A DNA stretch of 64,000 nt from Candidatus Moraniibacteriota bacterium. GTDB taxonomy: Bacteria > Patescibacteriota > Minisyncoccia > Moranbacterales > UBA1568. The stretch's first letter is position 1; each line of letters starts with the position of its first letter. The notes beneath the pieces were generated by a model. The model did not search any database and was not told where the DNA came from. It saw only the letters and a program-made list of their open reading frames with translations. The stretch covers positions 1 to 64,000 of the forward strand of contig JAHBAT020000001.1 in the NCBI GenBank assembly GCA_018499985.2, in the 5' to 3' direction. Of the stretch, positions 8,994-18,173 are shown one piece after another. The position numbers and the translations under genes were made by a program.

Positions 8994-9443
8994 TTAAAGT
9001 GGATTGACATCAATCTTTACTGCTCGTGCCGTGCCATTGTAGTTTCCTTCAGAACGCATACTCTCCGTTTCCGCTCTCCAATTTGAATCAGAACAACCCG
9101 TGATATTTGTACCATTGTGCCTAGTAAAAGTCACTCGATATGCACCGTTATTAATAGAGCCATTGATACCCGCTACGCCATTTACAACACTGCAAGAGTC
9201 TCCGTTTGAGGCAAGACAGTCTAGTCTTTGGCCATTACAACTTCCTTTATAAGTTCTCTCCAGTATTTTTTCTAAGCCACTATCGGCAATCTGAAAAGCT
9301 ACTATGGAACGACTGACGGCATTGACACTCCTTTTCTCAGAGATACTCACGGCTGCCAATGACAATGATGCCACAAGCAGCAAAGAAAGAATAATCAATG
9401 TAAAAACCAGAACGGATCCTTTTTGTTTTTTATTGAATAACAT
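8994..9443 (-). CDS. PilX-like type IV pilus minor pilin
   Basis: A 149-aa protein starting with a short basic leader KKQKGSVLVFTLIILSLLL that fits a prepilin cleavage site (G before S) and the hydrophobic alpha-1 helix of type IV pilins, as in PilX N-terminal domains. The soluble part has two cysteine pairs (CNGQRLDC, and CS with a later C) likely to form disulfides. It is the last gene of a unit with the P-type ATPase and serine protease. No other pilus gene is visible in the window. Confidence 0.7.
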   Translation of the reverse strand: MLFNKKQKGSVLVFTLIILSLLLVASLSLAAVSISEKRSVNAVSRSIVAFQIADSGLEKILERTYKGSCNGQRLDCLASNGDSCSVVNGVAGINGSINNGAYRVTFTRHNGTNITGCSDSNWRAETESMRSEGNYNGTARAVKIDVNPL

Positions 9444-9446
9444 ACT

Positions 9447-11216
9447 TTAATAAGTAGAACGTAATGCGTTCATAATAACACAAAAATCAATAAGTTCCTG
9501 AATCAAGGCTCCGTGCACAGGATCTATATAGCCAAAGGAGGCAGTAATCATGCCAATTGTAGAAAGACCAATTCCCAAGAAGAGGCTCTGGTATGCTACC
9601 GTGTATGATCTTCTTCCGATATGAATAGCTTCGCGAATAGAAACAATATCTCTTCCTAAAATAGCGACATCTGCAGCCTCAAGAGAGGCTGCATTTTCTG
9701 TCCCTGAAAAAACAATCCCTAGATCAGCCATTGAAAGAGCGAGCGCATCATTCATACCGTCACCTATCATGCCCACCAACGTATCATTCTTTTGCGCTTG
9801 AGCTACGAGAGAAAGCTTTCTTTCTGGCGTAGCATCTGCATACAAAGGAAGATTAAACTGCCCAAGTACTCGTTCTGCATTTTTCTTATGATCACCAGTG
9901 ATAATACCAAGCCTATATCCTCGTTCTTTTAGATAGGTAAGTACTTCTTCTACCTCAGGTTTCAATCCATCGTCAAAGAAAAAGCTGGCTACTCTCTCAT
10001 CTTTTTTCCAAAGATCAACCTGAATACCCTCCTCTTCATTTCTTCTTGTTTTTTTAAGGCTGTATACATTCCCATCGATAGTGCCAGTGATACCTTCCCC
10101 AAAGACCTCTTTTACTGCGTGTGTTACCAAGAAATCAGCTTTTTTTTCTTCCTGTCTTGCTACCAAAACCTTTGCTAAGGGATGGATAGAGTGCCGTTCC
10201 AAAGAAGCTGCCACACTTAAAGCATACTCTTCTGTAAGACTTTCTTTATGGATAACTATCTTACGTAGCATGGGCTGGCCAATAGTAAGTGTTCCCGTCT
10301 TATCAAAAAAGAGCGTTTTTGTTTTTGCAAGCAACTCCAAAATAAATGGACTTTTGACAATAATTTTTCTTTTAGCTGCACGGTTCAATCCACCCAAAAA
10401 ACTGAGTGGCACAGCAATAAGTAGCGGACATGGGGTCGCAAGCACCAGTACCGCCAAAAAACGATTCGATTCTCCAGATACCACATAGGCCAAAACAGCT
10501 ATAGCTACAGAAAAGAGAGTAAAGAGGAGATTGTAACGTTCCGAGAGTCGCACAAGAGGTGCACTATGCACCTTACCCTGTTCTACAATTTCTAATATTT
10601 TTCGATAGCTTGAATGCTCAAAATCCGATTCCACCTCTACCACGATAGACTCTCCTGTGTTCACAAAGCCAGCCTTCAGATGACTCCCCTTACGATGTAT
10701 CACCGGCATTGATTCTCCGGTAATATTGGATTCATTAAAAATACCCTCTTCTGATATCAGGCGGCCTTCAATAGGAAGCATTTCTCCACTCCGGATCACT
10801 ACCACATCACCAGGGACAATAGCGTGAAGCGATACTTCATGGTGACGCTTTTTTCCATACAGAAGAATATTTTTTGGAATTTCATAAAAAAGATTTTTTA
10901 AGGTACTTTCTGCTCGCTCGGTGCCATATCTTTCCAAAGATTCACTCAAAGAAACCATCAAGGCAATGACTGCTCCTGTCAGCCATTCTTGCATAAAAAA
11001 AGCCGTAATAATGGTAAAAAGAGCAAGATAGTCTAAGTTTGTCTTCTTGAGTCGAATACGTCCCCATGATTCACGCACAAGCACCATCAAGCCTCCCACC
11101 TGCACAAGCATCCAAGCTTCTGGTACCTTAAAAACAAATCCTAAAAATATAAGAAAGGAAAAAAGTATCGGCAAACGAAACTCCGCCCGTAGCATTTCTC
11201 GCAAAAAAACTCCCAT
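9447..11216 (-). CDS. P1B-type metal-transporting ATPase with TPC motif
   Basis: A 589-aa membrane pump that uses ATP to move a metal cation across the membrane. TGES is at 166-169, the membrane metal-site motif TPCPLL at 261-266, the phosphorylation site DKTGT at 305-309, and GDGMNDA in the hinge. There is no N-terminal HMA metal-binding domain. The membrane motif is TPC and not CPC, and the last helix contains QELID starting at residue 573. I recall that pair as the mark of the P1B-5 subgroup, linked to nickel, iron or cobalt and not copper. It lies 8 bp after the protease gene and 3 bp before the pilin gene. Confidence 0.88.
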   Translation of the reverse strand: MGVFLREMLRAEFRLPILFSFLIFLGFVFKVPEAWMLVQVGGLMVLVRESWGRIRLKKTNLDYLALFTIITAFFMQEWLTGAVIALMVSLSESLERYGTERAESTLKNLFYEIPKNILLYGKKRHHEVSLHAIVPGDVVVIRSGEMLPIEGRLISEEGIFNESNITGESMPVIHRKGSHLKAGFVNTGESIVVEVESDFEHSSYRKILEIVEQGKVHSAPLVRLSERYNLLFTLFSVAIAVLAYVVSGESNRFLAVLVLATPCPLLIAVPLSFLGGLNRAAKRKIIVKSPFILELLAKTKTLFFDKTGTLTIGQPMLRKIVIHKESLTEEYALSVAASLERHSIHPLAKVLVARQEEKKADFLVTHAVKEVFGEGITGTIDGNVYSLKKTRRNEEEGIQVDLWKKDERVASFFFDDGLKPEVEEVLTYLKERGYRLGIITGDHKKNAERVLGQFNLPLYADATPERKLSLVAQAQKNDTLVGMIGDGMNDALALSMADLGIVFSGTENAASLEAADVAILGRDIVSIREAIHIGRRSYTVAYQSLFLGIGLSTIGMITASFGYIDPVHGALIQELIDFCVIMNALRSTY

Positions 11217-11224
11217 ACTTTGTA

Positions 11225-12682
11225 CTACTTTTTATTTAATGAATGTTCATTAGCCTGATCGTGTTCCAGAAACCATTGATGTGATTCTCTTCTTTGGCGA
11301 AGAATTTCTGTTTCATCCATAATCAATCTTTTTTCTAAGCGAGCAATTTCCAATTCATCCCTCTCGAGCTGACGAAAGAGCCAAAGTATCAAGATAACAA
11401 TTGTTCCCGTAAAAACAAGCGACCCAAAAAAGAGCCACCAAAAAGAATTTTTATTCTTAAAAACCTCTTCTTGCCAAAGAGCGTATGGTGTATCTTTTGC
11501 CTCTCCATTTGCTTGCCACAAAGAACACTCTTTCTGATAATTATCAAATACTTTTTCTGAATTATAAAAAGAATCTATCATTCCTATCTTTTGTATTTCA
11601 GTATTCATATCATTGCAACGCCTCTCTACGTAGGCCTGAAACATTTTTCGAAAAGCTTTCCCAAATACCCCTTCTTGTGCATCAATTCTTGCTGCTCCCG
11701 CTATTTCTTCAAGGCCCTCAATTGACTGAGCAAAGGCAAAGTTGTCGCCACTCTTACGATCAAGGAGGTCTGTCTGAAAAGTTACCACTCCTACCACCCT
11801 ACCTTCTTCATTGAGTACTGGTCCACCACTTGATCCCTGGGAGACCTTGGCATCAGTCTGATAAATCTTTTTCCCATCCGAAGACATACGCACAGCACTC
11901 ACTACACCTGAAGTAAACGTCACCTCACCAGTACTCTTTTCATTCAATTCCGCTGTAGCCGGAAAGCCGGACAGGTACACCTTGTCTCCAACTGAAAGCT
12001 CCTTAGATGACAGAGCGAGTGCTGGGGCTGGTTTTTTATTTATTTTCAATAAGGCTATATCAGTACCTCCGCTCAAAAAATTCGGGGATTCCACCAATAT
12101 CTCCGCTGGTTGACCTACAGAAAAGGCCTCTGTAAAAGAAAGAGCTTGTCGTCCAGGATTAAGCACTCGCACCTCTTGCTGAAGCTCAAATTGACTTCCA
12201 GCCAAAATAGTCTCAAAAACCTGCTTTATAAAGCCATCTTTTCCTTCATTCAAAAGTCCTTCCATTTCACTATCAGAAAGACTGAGTGCATTTTCATACA
12301 AAGAAGCCATAGCTCTCTCTGTCGTAAGACGTTTTTTGATAGTTTGCAAAGAGACGACATGAGCGTTGGTAGCAATAAAACCCTCTTCTTGAATCACAAA
12401 AGCACTACCGCTAAAATATTCATCTACCTGTATTTCCTTTTGGCTATCAGGCACTATAGACACGGTACGTGCCTTTACATCTACTAGGATATCTGGAATG
12501 GTTGCCTTACCAGTAATATGTGTAGCCACCTGCAAAACTCCTGATCTTGATATATCTGCCACGCCTTGAGAGGAAAGATTTTCTGCCAAAACCTGCTCTC
12601 CTCCTCCAAAGAAAAAGAGTCCTAATAAAAAGAAAAGAGATACTTTTTTACGCATAACTATTTTTGTTTTTGTTGCTTTCAT
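11225..12682 (-). CDS. Membrane-anchored trypsin-like serine protease
   Basis: An extracytoplasmic S1-type protease. The N-terminus has a signal peptide or anchor (residues about 12-33). The catalytic triad is visible as His108 (TNAHVV), Asp208 (GTDIALL) and Ser285 (GSSGGP). A C-terminal transmembrane helix (about 413-436) is followed by a charged cytoplasmic helix. There is no PDZ domain as in DegP/HtrA. An extended -10 element TGCTAAAAT overlaps the first ATG, so Met10 (12655) may be the true start. It heads the unit with the P-type ATPase and pilin-like gene. Confidence 0.85.
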   Translation of the reverse strand: MKATKTKIVMRKKVSLFFLLGLFFFGGGEQVLAENLSSQGVADISRSGVLQVATHITGKATIPDILVDVKARTVSIVPDSQKEIQVDEYFSGSAFVIQEEGFIATNAHVVSLQTIKKRLTTERAMASLYENALSLSDSEMEGLLNEGKDGFIKQVFETILAGSQFELQQEVRVLNPGRQALSFTEAFSVGQPAEILVESPNFLSGGTDIALLKINKKPAPALALSSKELSVGDKVYLSGFPATAELNEKSTGEVTFTSGVVSAVRMSSDGKKIYQTDAKVSQGSSGGPVLNEEGRVVGVVTFQTDLLDRKSGDNFAFAQSIEGLEEIAGAARIDAQEGVFGKAFRKMFQAYVERRCNDMNTEIQKIGMIDSFYNSEKVFDNYQKECSLWQANGEAKDTPYALWQEEVFKNKNSFWWLFFGSLVFTGTIVILILWLFRQLERDELEIARLEKRLIMDETEILRQRRESHQWFLEHDQANEHSLNKK

Positions 12683-12733
12683 TTTAGCATGTTTCTGATG
12701 AAAAAATATCTTTTTCTTCTTGATTGTAGTCTA

Positions 12734-12762
12734 TTGACGAATAATAAAAAATATGCTAATAT
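12734..12762 (+). promoter_or_regulatory. Sigma-70 promoter of the RND operon
   Basis: TTGACG (12734-12739), a 17-bp spacer and TAATAT (12757-12762) lie about 28 bp before the adaptor start codon. Confidence 0.65.
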
Positions 12763-12790
12763 ATTAGACTAATCTTATTACCCAACTCCC

Positions 12791-13975
12791 ATGCAAAAAA
12801 TCTTTGGAAAAGGCTTTCTTTTAGAGAAAATTCCCCTATTTTTGAACAAAACCAAAGCAAAATTTCTTCATTTTCTTTCCGAGAAACCCTGGGTAGGTTT
12901 TTTTGTTCTTCTGTGCTTTCTTTTTCTTATTATTTTTACTGGGCACACTCTTCGTGCACCAGAAGAAACACTTGAAACTCCTTCGCTTCAGCCAAAGCCC
13001 GTCACCCTCTTTTCAAATGAATCACCTCTTCTTCTTACTCTTCCGGCACAAGTAAAAAAAGATTCTGTTCTTCAAATTACTGCTCTTGCCCCTGGTATTG
13101 TAAGTAGAGTTTTTGTTACTCCTGGTCAAAAGGTACTAGCTGGGCAAACACTTTTCTCCCTTACCAATGACTACGGCAGTGGAGCTGCTTCAATTGAAAA
13201 AAATATCGCTCAAAATAATGCTGAGCTCGCCGAAGAAGTCTCTGACTTAGATAAAAAAATTCAATCTCTTGAAGAAGTTCGCATCAAAAAAGATGACACT
13301 CTCAATAAAAGTAATGAAGCTGTCAGTCTTGAGCGCCTCCAAAAAGAACGTGAGATTAGACGCTACACGCTTGTAAATAGCCGCCTCAATCTTGCTTTAG
13401 CACTAAAAAATGATGCTGTCTTTCAGCCAAAAAGCAGTCTTTCTGGTACGGTTACTTCCCTTCTGGTACGCCCAGGTCAATTTGTGAATGCCGGACAAGC
13501 ACTAGCAACCTTTTCAGCCAATACCGACACCCTTACTCTCGAGGTCTCTCTTTCACCAGAGACCGCCTGGCTACTTGATCCAAATCAAAAAGCCCTCCTC
13601 TCTTTACCAGAAGGAGACCAAGAGCTTTCGCTGGTGTACCTCTCTAAAGAAGAAAACTCGACCGGTCTCTACACCGCTATTTTTAGTGTTCCCAATACTA
13701 AGACGAGCGCCCTTGTTGATAATCGCTATGTAGACATCCGCATTCCTCTTAAAAGTAAAGTAGCTAGTGCCACCCTTCTCCCTCTTGAAAGCATCTATCA
13801 AGATACGGACTCCGCTTGGGTAATGACTCTCAAGGATGGCGTAGCCAGAGCTCAAGAAGTCACCCTTGGCACTATCTATGGTAACTACATAGAAATTACC
13901 TCCGGTCTAAATACCGAGAGTTCTGTCATTCTCACTCGCGGCCTTATTGAAGGCGAAGCAGTTATCGCTCAATAA
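12791..13975 (+). CDS. RND efflux adaptor (HlyD/AcrA-like membrane fusion protein)
   Basis: A 394-aa protein with one transmembrane helix at about residues 34-53 and an outer adaptor region: a lipoyl half-motif (LAPGIVSRVFVTPGQKVLAGQ), a coiled-coil hairpin (about 135-205), the second lipoyl half (LSGTVTSLLVRPGQFVNAGQ), and beta-barrel domains. In diderms such proteins connect the pump to an outer-membrane channel; none is visible here. The RND permease begins 12 bp downstream, so the two form one operon. Confidence 0.88.
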   Translation: MQKIFGKGFLLEKIPLFLNKTKAKFLHFLSEKPWVGFFVLLCFLFLIIFTGHTLRAPEETLETPSLQPKPVTLFSNESPLLLTLPAQVKKDSVLQITALAPGIVSRVFVTPGQKVLAGQTLFSLTNDYGSGAASIEKNIAQNNAELAEEVSDLDKKIQSLEEVRIKKDDTLNKSNEAVSLERLQKEREIRRYTLVNSRLNLALALKNDAVFQPKSSLSGTVTSLLVRPGQFVNAGQALATFSANTDTLTLEVSLSPETAWLLDPNQKALLSLPEGDQELSLVYLSKEENSTGLYTAIFSVPNTKTSALVDNRYVDIRIPLKSKVASATLLPLESIYQDTDSAWVMTLKDGVARAQEVTLGTIYGNYIEITSGLNTESSVILTRGLIEGEAVIAQ

Positions 13976-13987
13976 AACCTCTTTTTT

Positions 13988-16900
13988 ATGGAACACGGAC
14001 CCTCTTTTTTTGAACGCGTCATCTTTAATCCCAAAGATCACCAAACCCTCATTGGACGTTACTTCACTAGTATTCGTACCATTGTTCTTATTATCCTCAC
14101 CCTTTCCGGATCTGGTCTTGTAACGTACCTGACTCTTCCGCGAGAACTCAATCCCAGCATTAAAATTCCGATTGTTTTTGTCGCTACCGCCTATCCAGGC
14201 GCAAGTCCCGATGATATAGAAAGCCTCATTACTATGCCTATTGAGGACGCTGTTTCCGGACTCAAAGGCGTATCCAAGGTTACCTCCTCTTCAAATGAAG
14301 GAGCTTCTACTATTACCATAGAGTTTGCTTCTGGTACCGATCCAGATCAAGCTAAGCAAGATATTCAAAGCGCTCTTGATACGGTCAATGAACTCCCAGA
14401 AGATACCCTTACTCCTTCTGTGCAAGTACTTGATTTTCAGAATCAGCCAGTCATTAATTTCATAGTGACTGGCAATACCGACACTGCTAGCTTGCAAAAC
14501 TTTTCAGACATCCTTGAAGAGCGACTCAAAGATCTTTCCTCTGTAGAAAAAGTAGCTCTTACTTACCGTCAAGATCCTGAAATAAGCATTATTCTCGACT
14601 CTGCTAAAATAAATGCTCTTGGACTCAATGTCCAAGCTATTGCGCAAAGCACACGAGCCGCCCTCCAATCAAATCCTGGCGGTTCTCTTGATGGTAACCA
14701 AACTTCATTTTCGCTTTCACAAGACCGCTCACTTAAAACCACTGAAGATATCCGTCATCTCCCTCTTACGATTTCAGATACACTTATTCCTCTTGGAGAA
14801 GTCGCTCAAATAGAAGAGCGTCCCTCAGTAAATGCCAGAGAGGCTTTTGTCTCTATTGGAGGCCAAGAACCTACTCAAGCCATTACTTTTTCTGTTTTCA
14901 AGACAGATGGAGCCGACGCTACTGCGACTGTTACAGAAATTCGTCAAGCCTTTGAAAAGCTCAATCAGTCACATCAAAACCAATTTATATTGGAAGCAAC
15001 CTTTGATGGTTCCCAAGAAATCAAAAAAAGTTTTGATCAGCTTTTTCATGACTTCTTTCTTACCGTAGCACTTGTTTTTGTTGTTCTTATTCTTTTCTTT
15101 GGACTTCGTCAATCTATTGTTGCCTCACTCGCCATCCCTCTCACCTTTCTTGTTACCTTCATTGTCATGGGAGGTGTCGGCATGAGTATCAACTTTATCG
15201 CCCTTTTTGCCCTTCTTATCGCTCTCGGTATTCTAGTTGATAACGCTATTGTTATTATTTCCGCCATGGCTAGTTATGAACGCACTGGCAAGTTTACTCC
15301 AAGCGAAAGTGCTCTTTTAGTTTGGCGCGATTTCCGTTCTGTTATTTTTATCACCACTATTACTACTGTTTGGGCCTTCCTTCCGCTTCTTCTTGCTACT
15401 GGTATCATTGGAGACTTCATCAAACCTATTCCTATTGTGGTCTCATCAGCATTAGCGATTTCAGCAGCTGTAGCATTATTTATAGTCATCCCTATGATGG
15501 CAATGCTTCAGACGGGCAACTTTCCTCGTAGAGTAGTTCTTTTTCTCTATAGTTTTGTTTTTATTGTAGGTGCTACTTTTCTCTTCTTTCTTATTCCGTC
15601 TGGTCCATACAAAGCACTCCTCTATCTACTCGCCCTTCTCTGTCTGTTTCTTATTTTTGTTATTTCTCGCATCCTTCGTAATCAAGAAGATAAACCTCAA
15701 TTTCCTCTCATTAAAAAAATACAGCATGCCATTGCTCGTATTTCCGATGAAGGTATCTTTGATTTTCATCCTCTCGCTTTACGATACCAACAATTTATTC
15801 TCGGTACCCTCACAAAGAAAAAAGCCCGTCGCACTACCCTGGCTATGCTTATTCTTTTTACGCTATTCTCCTACCTACTTATTCCCACCGGTTTTGTCGT
15901 CAATGAATTTTTCCCTCAAGACAACCAGGATGTCGTCTACGTAAGTCTTGAGCTTCCTCAGGGAACTCCTCTAAAAGAAAGTCGCATCAAGGGAGAGGCT
16001 CTACTCAATGAACTCAAGTCATTGCCCGAAACCAGACTGGTCTTAAGTGAAATTGGAGCCAGTCTCAATGATGACGGCGTCTCTGGTAAGGGAGAAACAA
16101 ATCATGCCCTCTTTACACTTCTCCTCCAGCCCAAAAAAGAACGTTCTCAAAACTCTAGCGAGATAGTCGAGAGCTTGTCGCTCCACTACAAAAACTTTCC
16201 TCTTGGCAAAGTCTCTGTCAATCAGCAAGCTGGAGGCCCTCCTGCCGGAAGCGATCTTCAAATCAAACTTCTCGGTGAGGATTCTGCTACTCTCAATCTC
16301 TACGCAGAAAAAATTGAAGCTTATCTTCAGACCAAGCCTGGGGTAAGTAATATTTCTCAATCCATAGATACTGGCTCAAGTAAAATTGTCTTTGTCCCCA
16401 ATCAAAATGAGATACATCGTCTCAATATAAGTGAAAGCGAAAGTGCTTTCTGGATTCGTATGATTGGCAGCGGCTTTACCATCAAAGAAGATGCTCGCTT
16501 TGGAGAAGAAAAGCGTGATATTTCCCTGTATCTCAACGCAAGTGAAACACTAGCTACTCCAGAAAACCTATCTTCCCTACTTGTCCCTACTCCTCATGGC
16601 CCAAAACCACTCCATGCTCTCGGAAAACTTGAGCTTGCTCCAAATCCAACTCTTATCACTAGAGAAGATGGCAAGCGTACACTCTCTGTATCTGCTGATG
16701 TTGCTGATGGCTATTCACCAAGTGCTCTCTCAAAAGAGCTCGGGGACTTTGCTGACAACATGAGTCTTCCTGATGGCTATAGCTGGAAAACTGGCGGGGC
16801 CAATGAGGAAAATCAAAAATCAGTTACTTCTATTCTGGAGGCTATGCTTTTGTCAGCGGCACTTATTTTTGGCACAATGGTGATTCAATTTAATTCTTTC

Positions 16901-17308
16901 CGTAAAGCTCTTATTGTCATCCTTGTGATTCCGCTCGCTGTCTCTGGAGTCTTTATTGTCTTCGCTATTACAGGTATTCCTCTTTCCTTTCCGGCTCTTA
17001 TTGGAGTACTCGCTCTCTTTGGTATAGTCGTCAACAACTCTATTATTCTGGTAGATAAAATCAACCGTAACATGGATGCCGGTCTCAGCCTTGATATGGC
17101 TATTGCCGAGGGATCAGCGAGTCGCCTTGAGCCAATTCTCCTTACTGCCCTGACTACTATTATCGGTCTCATCCCAATCACGCTCTCCGATCCTATCTGG
17201 CAAGGCTTAGGTGGAGCTATTATTGCCGGACTCCTCTTTTCTGGGATAGCCAAGCTTTTCTTTATTCCAGTTATGTACAAGATTCTCTACGGCGAAAAAG
17301 AAGATTAG
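13988..17308 (+). CDS. RND family efflux permease
   Basis: A 1106-aa proton-driven pump of the AcrB/heavy-metal RND family. One helix (about 28-50) is followed by a large extracytoplasmic porter loop, six central helices, a short cytoplasmic link, another helix, the second porter loop, and five C-terminal helices. The TM4 motif reads GILVDNAIV, with the first aspartate of the AcrB DD pair kept and the second replaced by Asn. Substrate is not predictable. The gene is complete with both repeats. Confidence 0.92.
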   Translation: MEHGPSFFERVIFNPKDHQTLIGRYFTSIRTIVLIILTLSGSGLVTYLTLPRELNPSIKIPIVFVATAYPGASPDDIESLITMPIEDAVSGLKGVSKVTSSSNEGASTITIEFASGTDPDQAKQDIQSALDTVNELPEDTLTPSVQVLDFQNQPVINFIVTGNTDTASLQNFSDILEERLKDLSSVEKVALTYRQDPEISIILDSAKINALGLNVQAIAQSTRAALQSNPGGSLDGNQTSFSLSQDRSLKTTEDIRHLPLTISDTLIPLGEVAQIEERPSVNAREAFVSIGGQEPTQAITFSVFKTDGADATATVTEIRQAFEKLNQSHQNQFILEATFDGSQEIKKSFDQLFHDFFLTVALVFVVLILFFGLRQSIVASLAIPLTFLVTFIVMGGVGMSINFIALFALLIALGILVDNAIVIISAMASYERTGKFTPSESALLVWRDFRSVIFITTITTVWAFLPLLLATGIIGDFIKPIPIVVSSALAISAAVALFIVIPMMAMLQTGNFPRRVVLFLYSFVFIVGATFLFFLIPSGPYKALLYLLALLCLFLIFVISRILRNQEDKPQFPLIKKIQHAIARISDEGIFDFHPLALRYQQFILGTLTKKKARRTTLAMLILFTLFSYLLIPTGFVVNEFFPQDNQDVVYVSLELPQGTPLKESRIKGEALLNELKSLPETRLVLSEIGASLNDDGVSGKGETNHALFTLLLQPKKERSQNSSEIVESLSLHYKNFPLGKVSVNQQAGGPPAGSDLQIKLLGEDSATLNLYAEKIEAYLQTKPGVSNISQSIDTGSSKIVFVPNQNEIHRLNISESESAFWIRMIGSGFTIKEDARFGEEKRDISLYLNASETLATPENLSSLLVPTPHGPKPLHALGKLELAPNPTLITREDGKRTLSVSADVADGYSPSALSKELGDFADNMSLPDGYSWKTGGANEENQKSVTSILEAMLLSAALIFGTMVIQFNSFRKALIVILVIPLAVSGVFIVFAITGIPLSFPALIGVLALFGIVVNNSIILVDKINRNMDAGLSLDMAIAEGSASRLEPILLTALTTIIGLIPITLSDPIWQGLGGAIIAGLLFSGIAKLFFIPVMYKILYGEKED

Positions 17309-17313
17309 GTATC

Positions 17314-17352
17314 AAAAAAACAGCTCCAGCATATCACTGGAGCTGTTTTTTA
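17314..17352. terminator. Bidirectional terminator between RND permease and cyclophilin genes
   Basis: Nine-bp stem CAGCTCCAG / CTGGAGCTG (17321-17345), with seven A before and six T after, usable from both convergent genes. Confidence 0.88.
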
Positions 17353-17353
17353 T

Positions 17354-18121
17354 TTAGTTTTTGCTTTCTTCTTTTTTCTTATCATCCTTTATTTTCTCTT
17401 GAATAGTGACGCTCTGGATATACACCAATTCTACCGGAGAAGACCCTTCTCCGCCCGGCTTTGTCGGAGCGGTAGCAATAGCATCCACCACTTCTATACC
17501 CTTAGTGACATTACCAAAAATCACATAGCTCTTTGGTAGAGCCGTATCCTTGTGCATGATAAAAAACTGACTCCCATTGGTATTGGGACCACTATTAGCC
17601 ATGGCCACTGTACCGCGGGTGTACTCTCCGGTAAATGACTCATCATTAAACTTGTACCCAGGACCCCCAGTTCCCGTACCTGTCGGATCACCCCCCTGAA
17701 TCATGAAACCATTAATTGTTCGATGAAAAGGCGTGTTATTATAAAAATTCTTACGTGACAAAAAGACAAAATTATTGACTGTAATTGGTGTTTTGTCAGC
17801 CTGAAGAGCGATGGTGATATCTCCCTTGCTTGTCTTTAGGGTAGCCTCGTACGACTTAGTAGCGGCATCAATATCCATGACGGGTGCTTCTTGAAACATA
17901 GGTTCTGCTTTTTGTTTAGCTTGTTTAGCGGCTTCTGCCTGAGCTTTTTTTTCTGCCTCTACTTTAGCAGCTTCTTCTGCCGCTTTTGCTTTTTCAGCTT
18001 CTTTCTCGGAGTCAAGCTTAAAATCAGATGTTACCAGTTCTTGTTTACGAACCTCATCTGTACTGCAGCCTGTCAGAGAAAAAACGAGAAACAAAAAAAA
18101 TACTCCCTTCAAAAAACGCAT
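17354..18121 (-). CDS. Cyclophilin-type peptidyl-prolyl isomerase lipoprotein
   Basis: A 255-aa protein with a lipoprotein signal peptide ending LTGC (Cys19), an Ala/Lys/Glu-rich probable coiled coil (about 38-75), and a cyclophilin domain (about 90-245; FHRTINGFMIQGGD, GSQFFIMH, FGNVTKGIEVVD). It should speed proline isomerisation of exported proteins at the outer face of the membrane. The neighbouring DipZ and thioredoxin genes suggest a role in extracytoplasmic folding together with thiol chemistry. Confidence 0.92.
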   Translation of the reverse strand: MRFLKGVFFLFLVFSLTGCSTDEVRKQELVTSDFKLDSEKEAEKAKAAEEAAKVEAEKKAQAEAAKQAKQKAEPMFQEAPVMDIDAATKSYEATLKTSKGDITIALQADKTPITVNNFVFLSRKNFYNNTPFHRTINGFMIQGGDPTGTGTGGPGYKFNDESFTGEYTRGTVAMANSGPNTNGSQFFIMHKDTALPKSYVIFGNVTKGIEVVDAIATAPTKPGGEGSSPVELVYIQSVTIQEKIKDDKKKEESKN

Positions 18122-18173
18122 ACTACAAGCATTGATTATTTACTGTGCTTTATTATAGCCTAAATTGCCTGTA

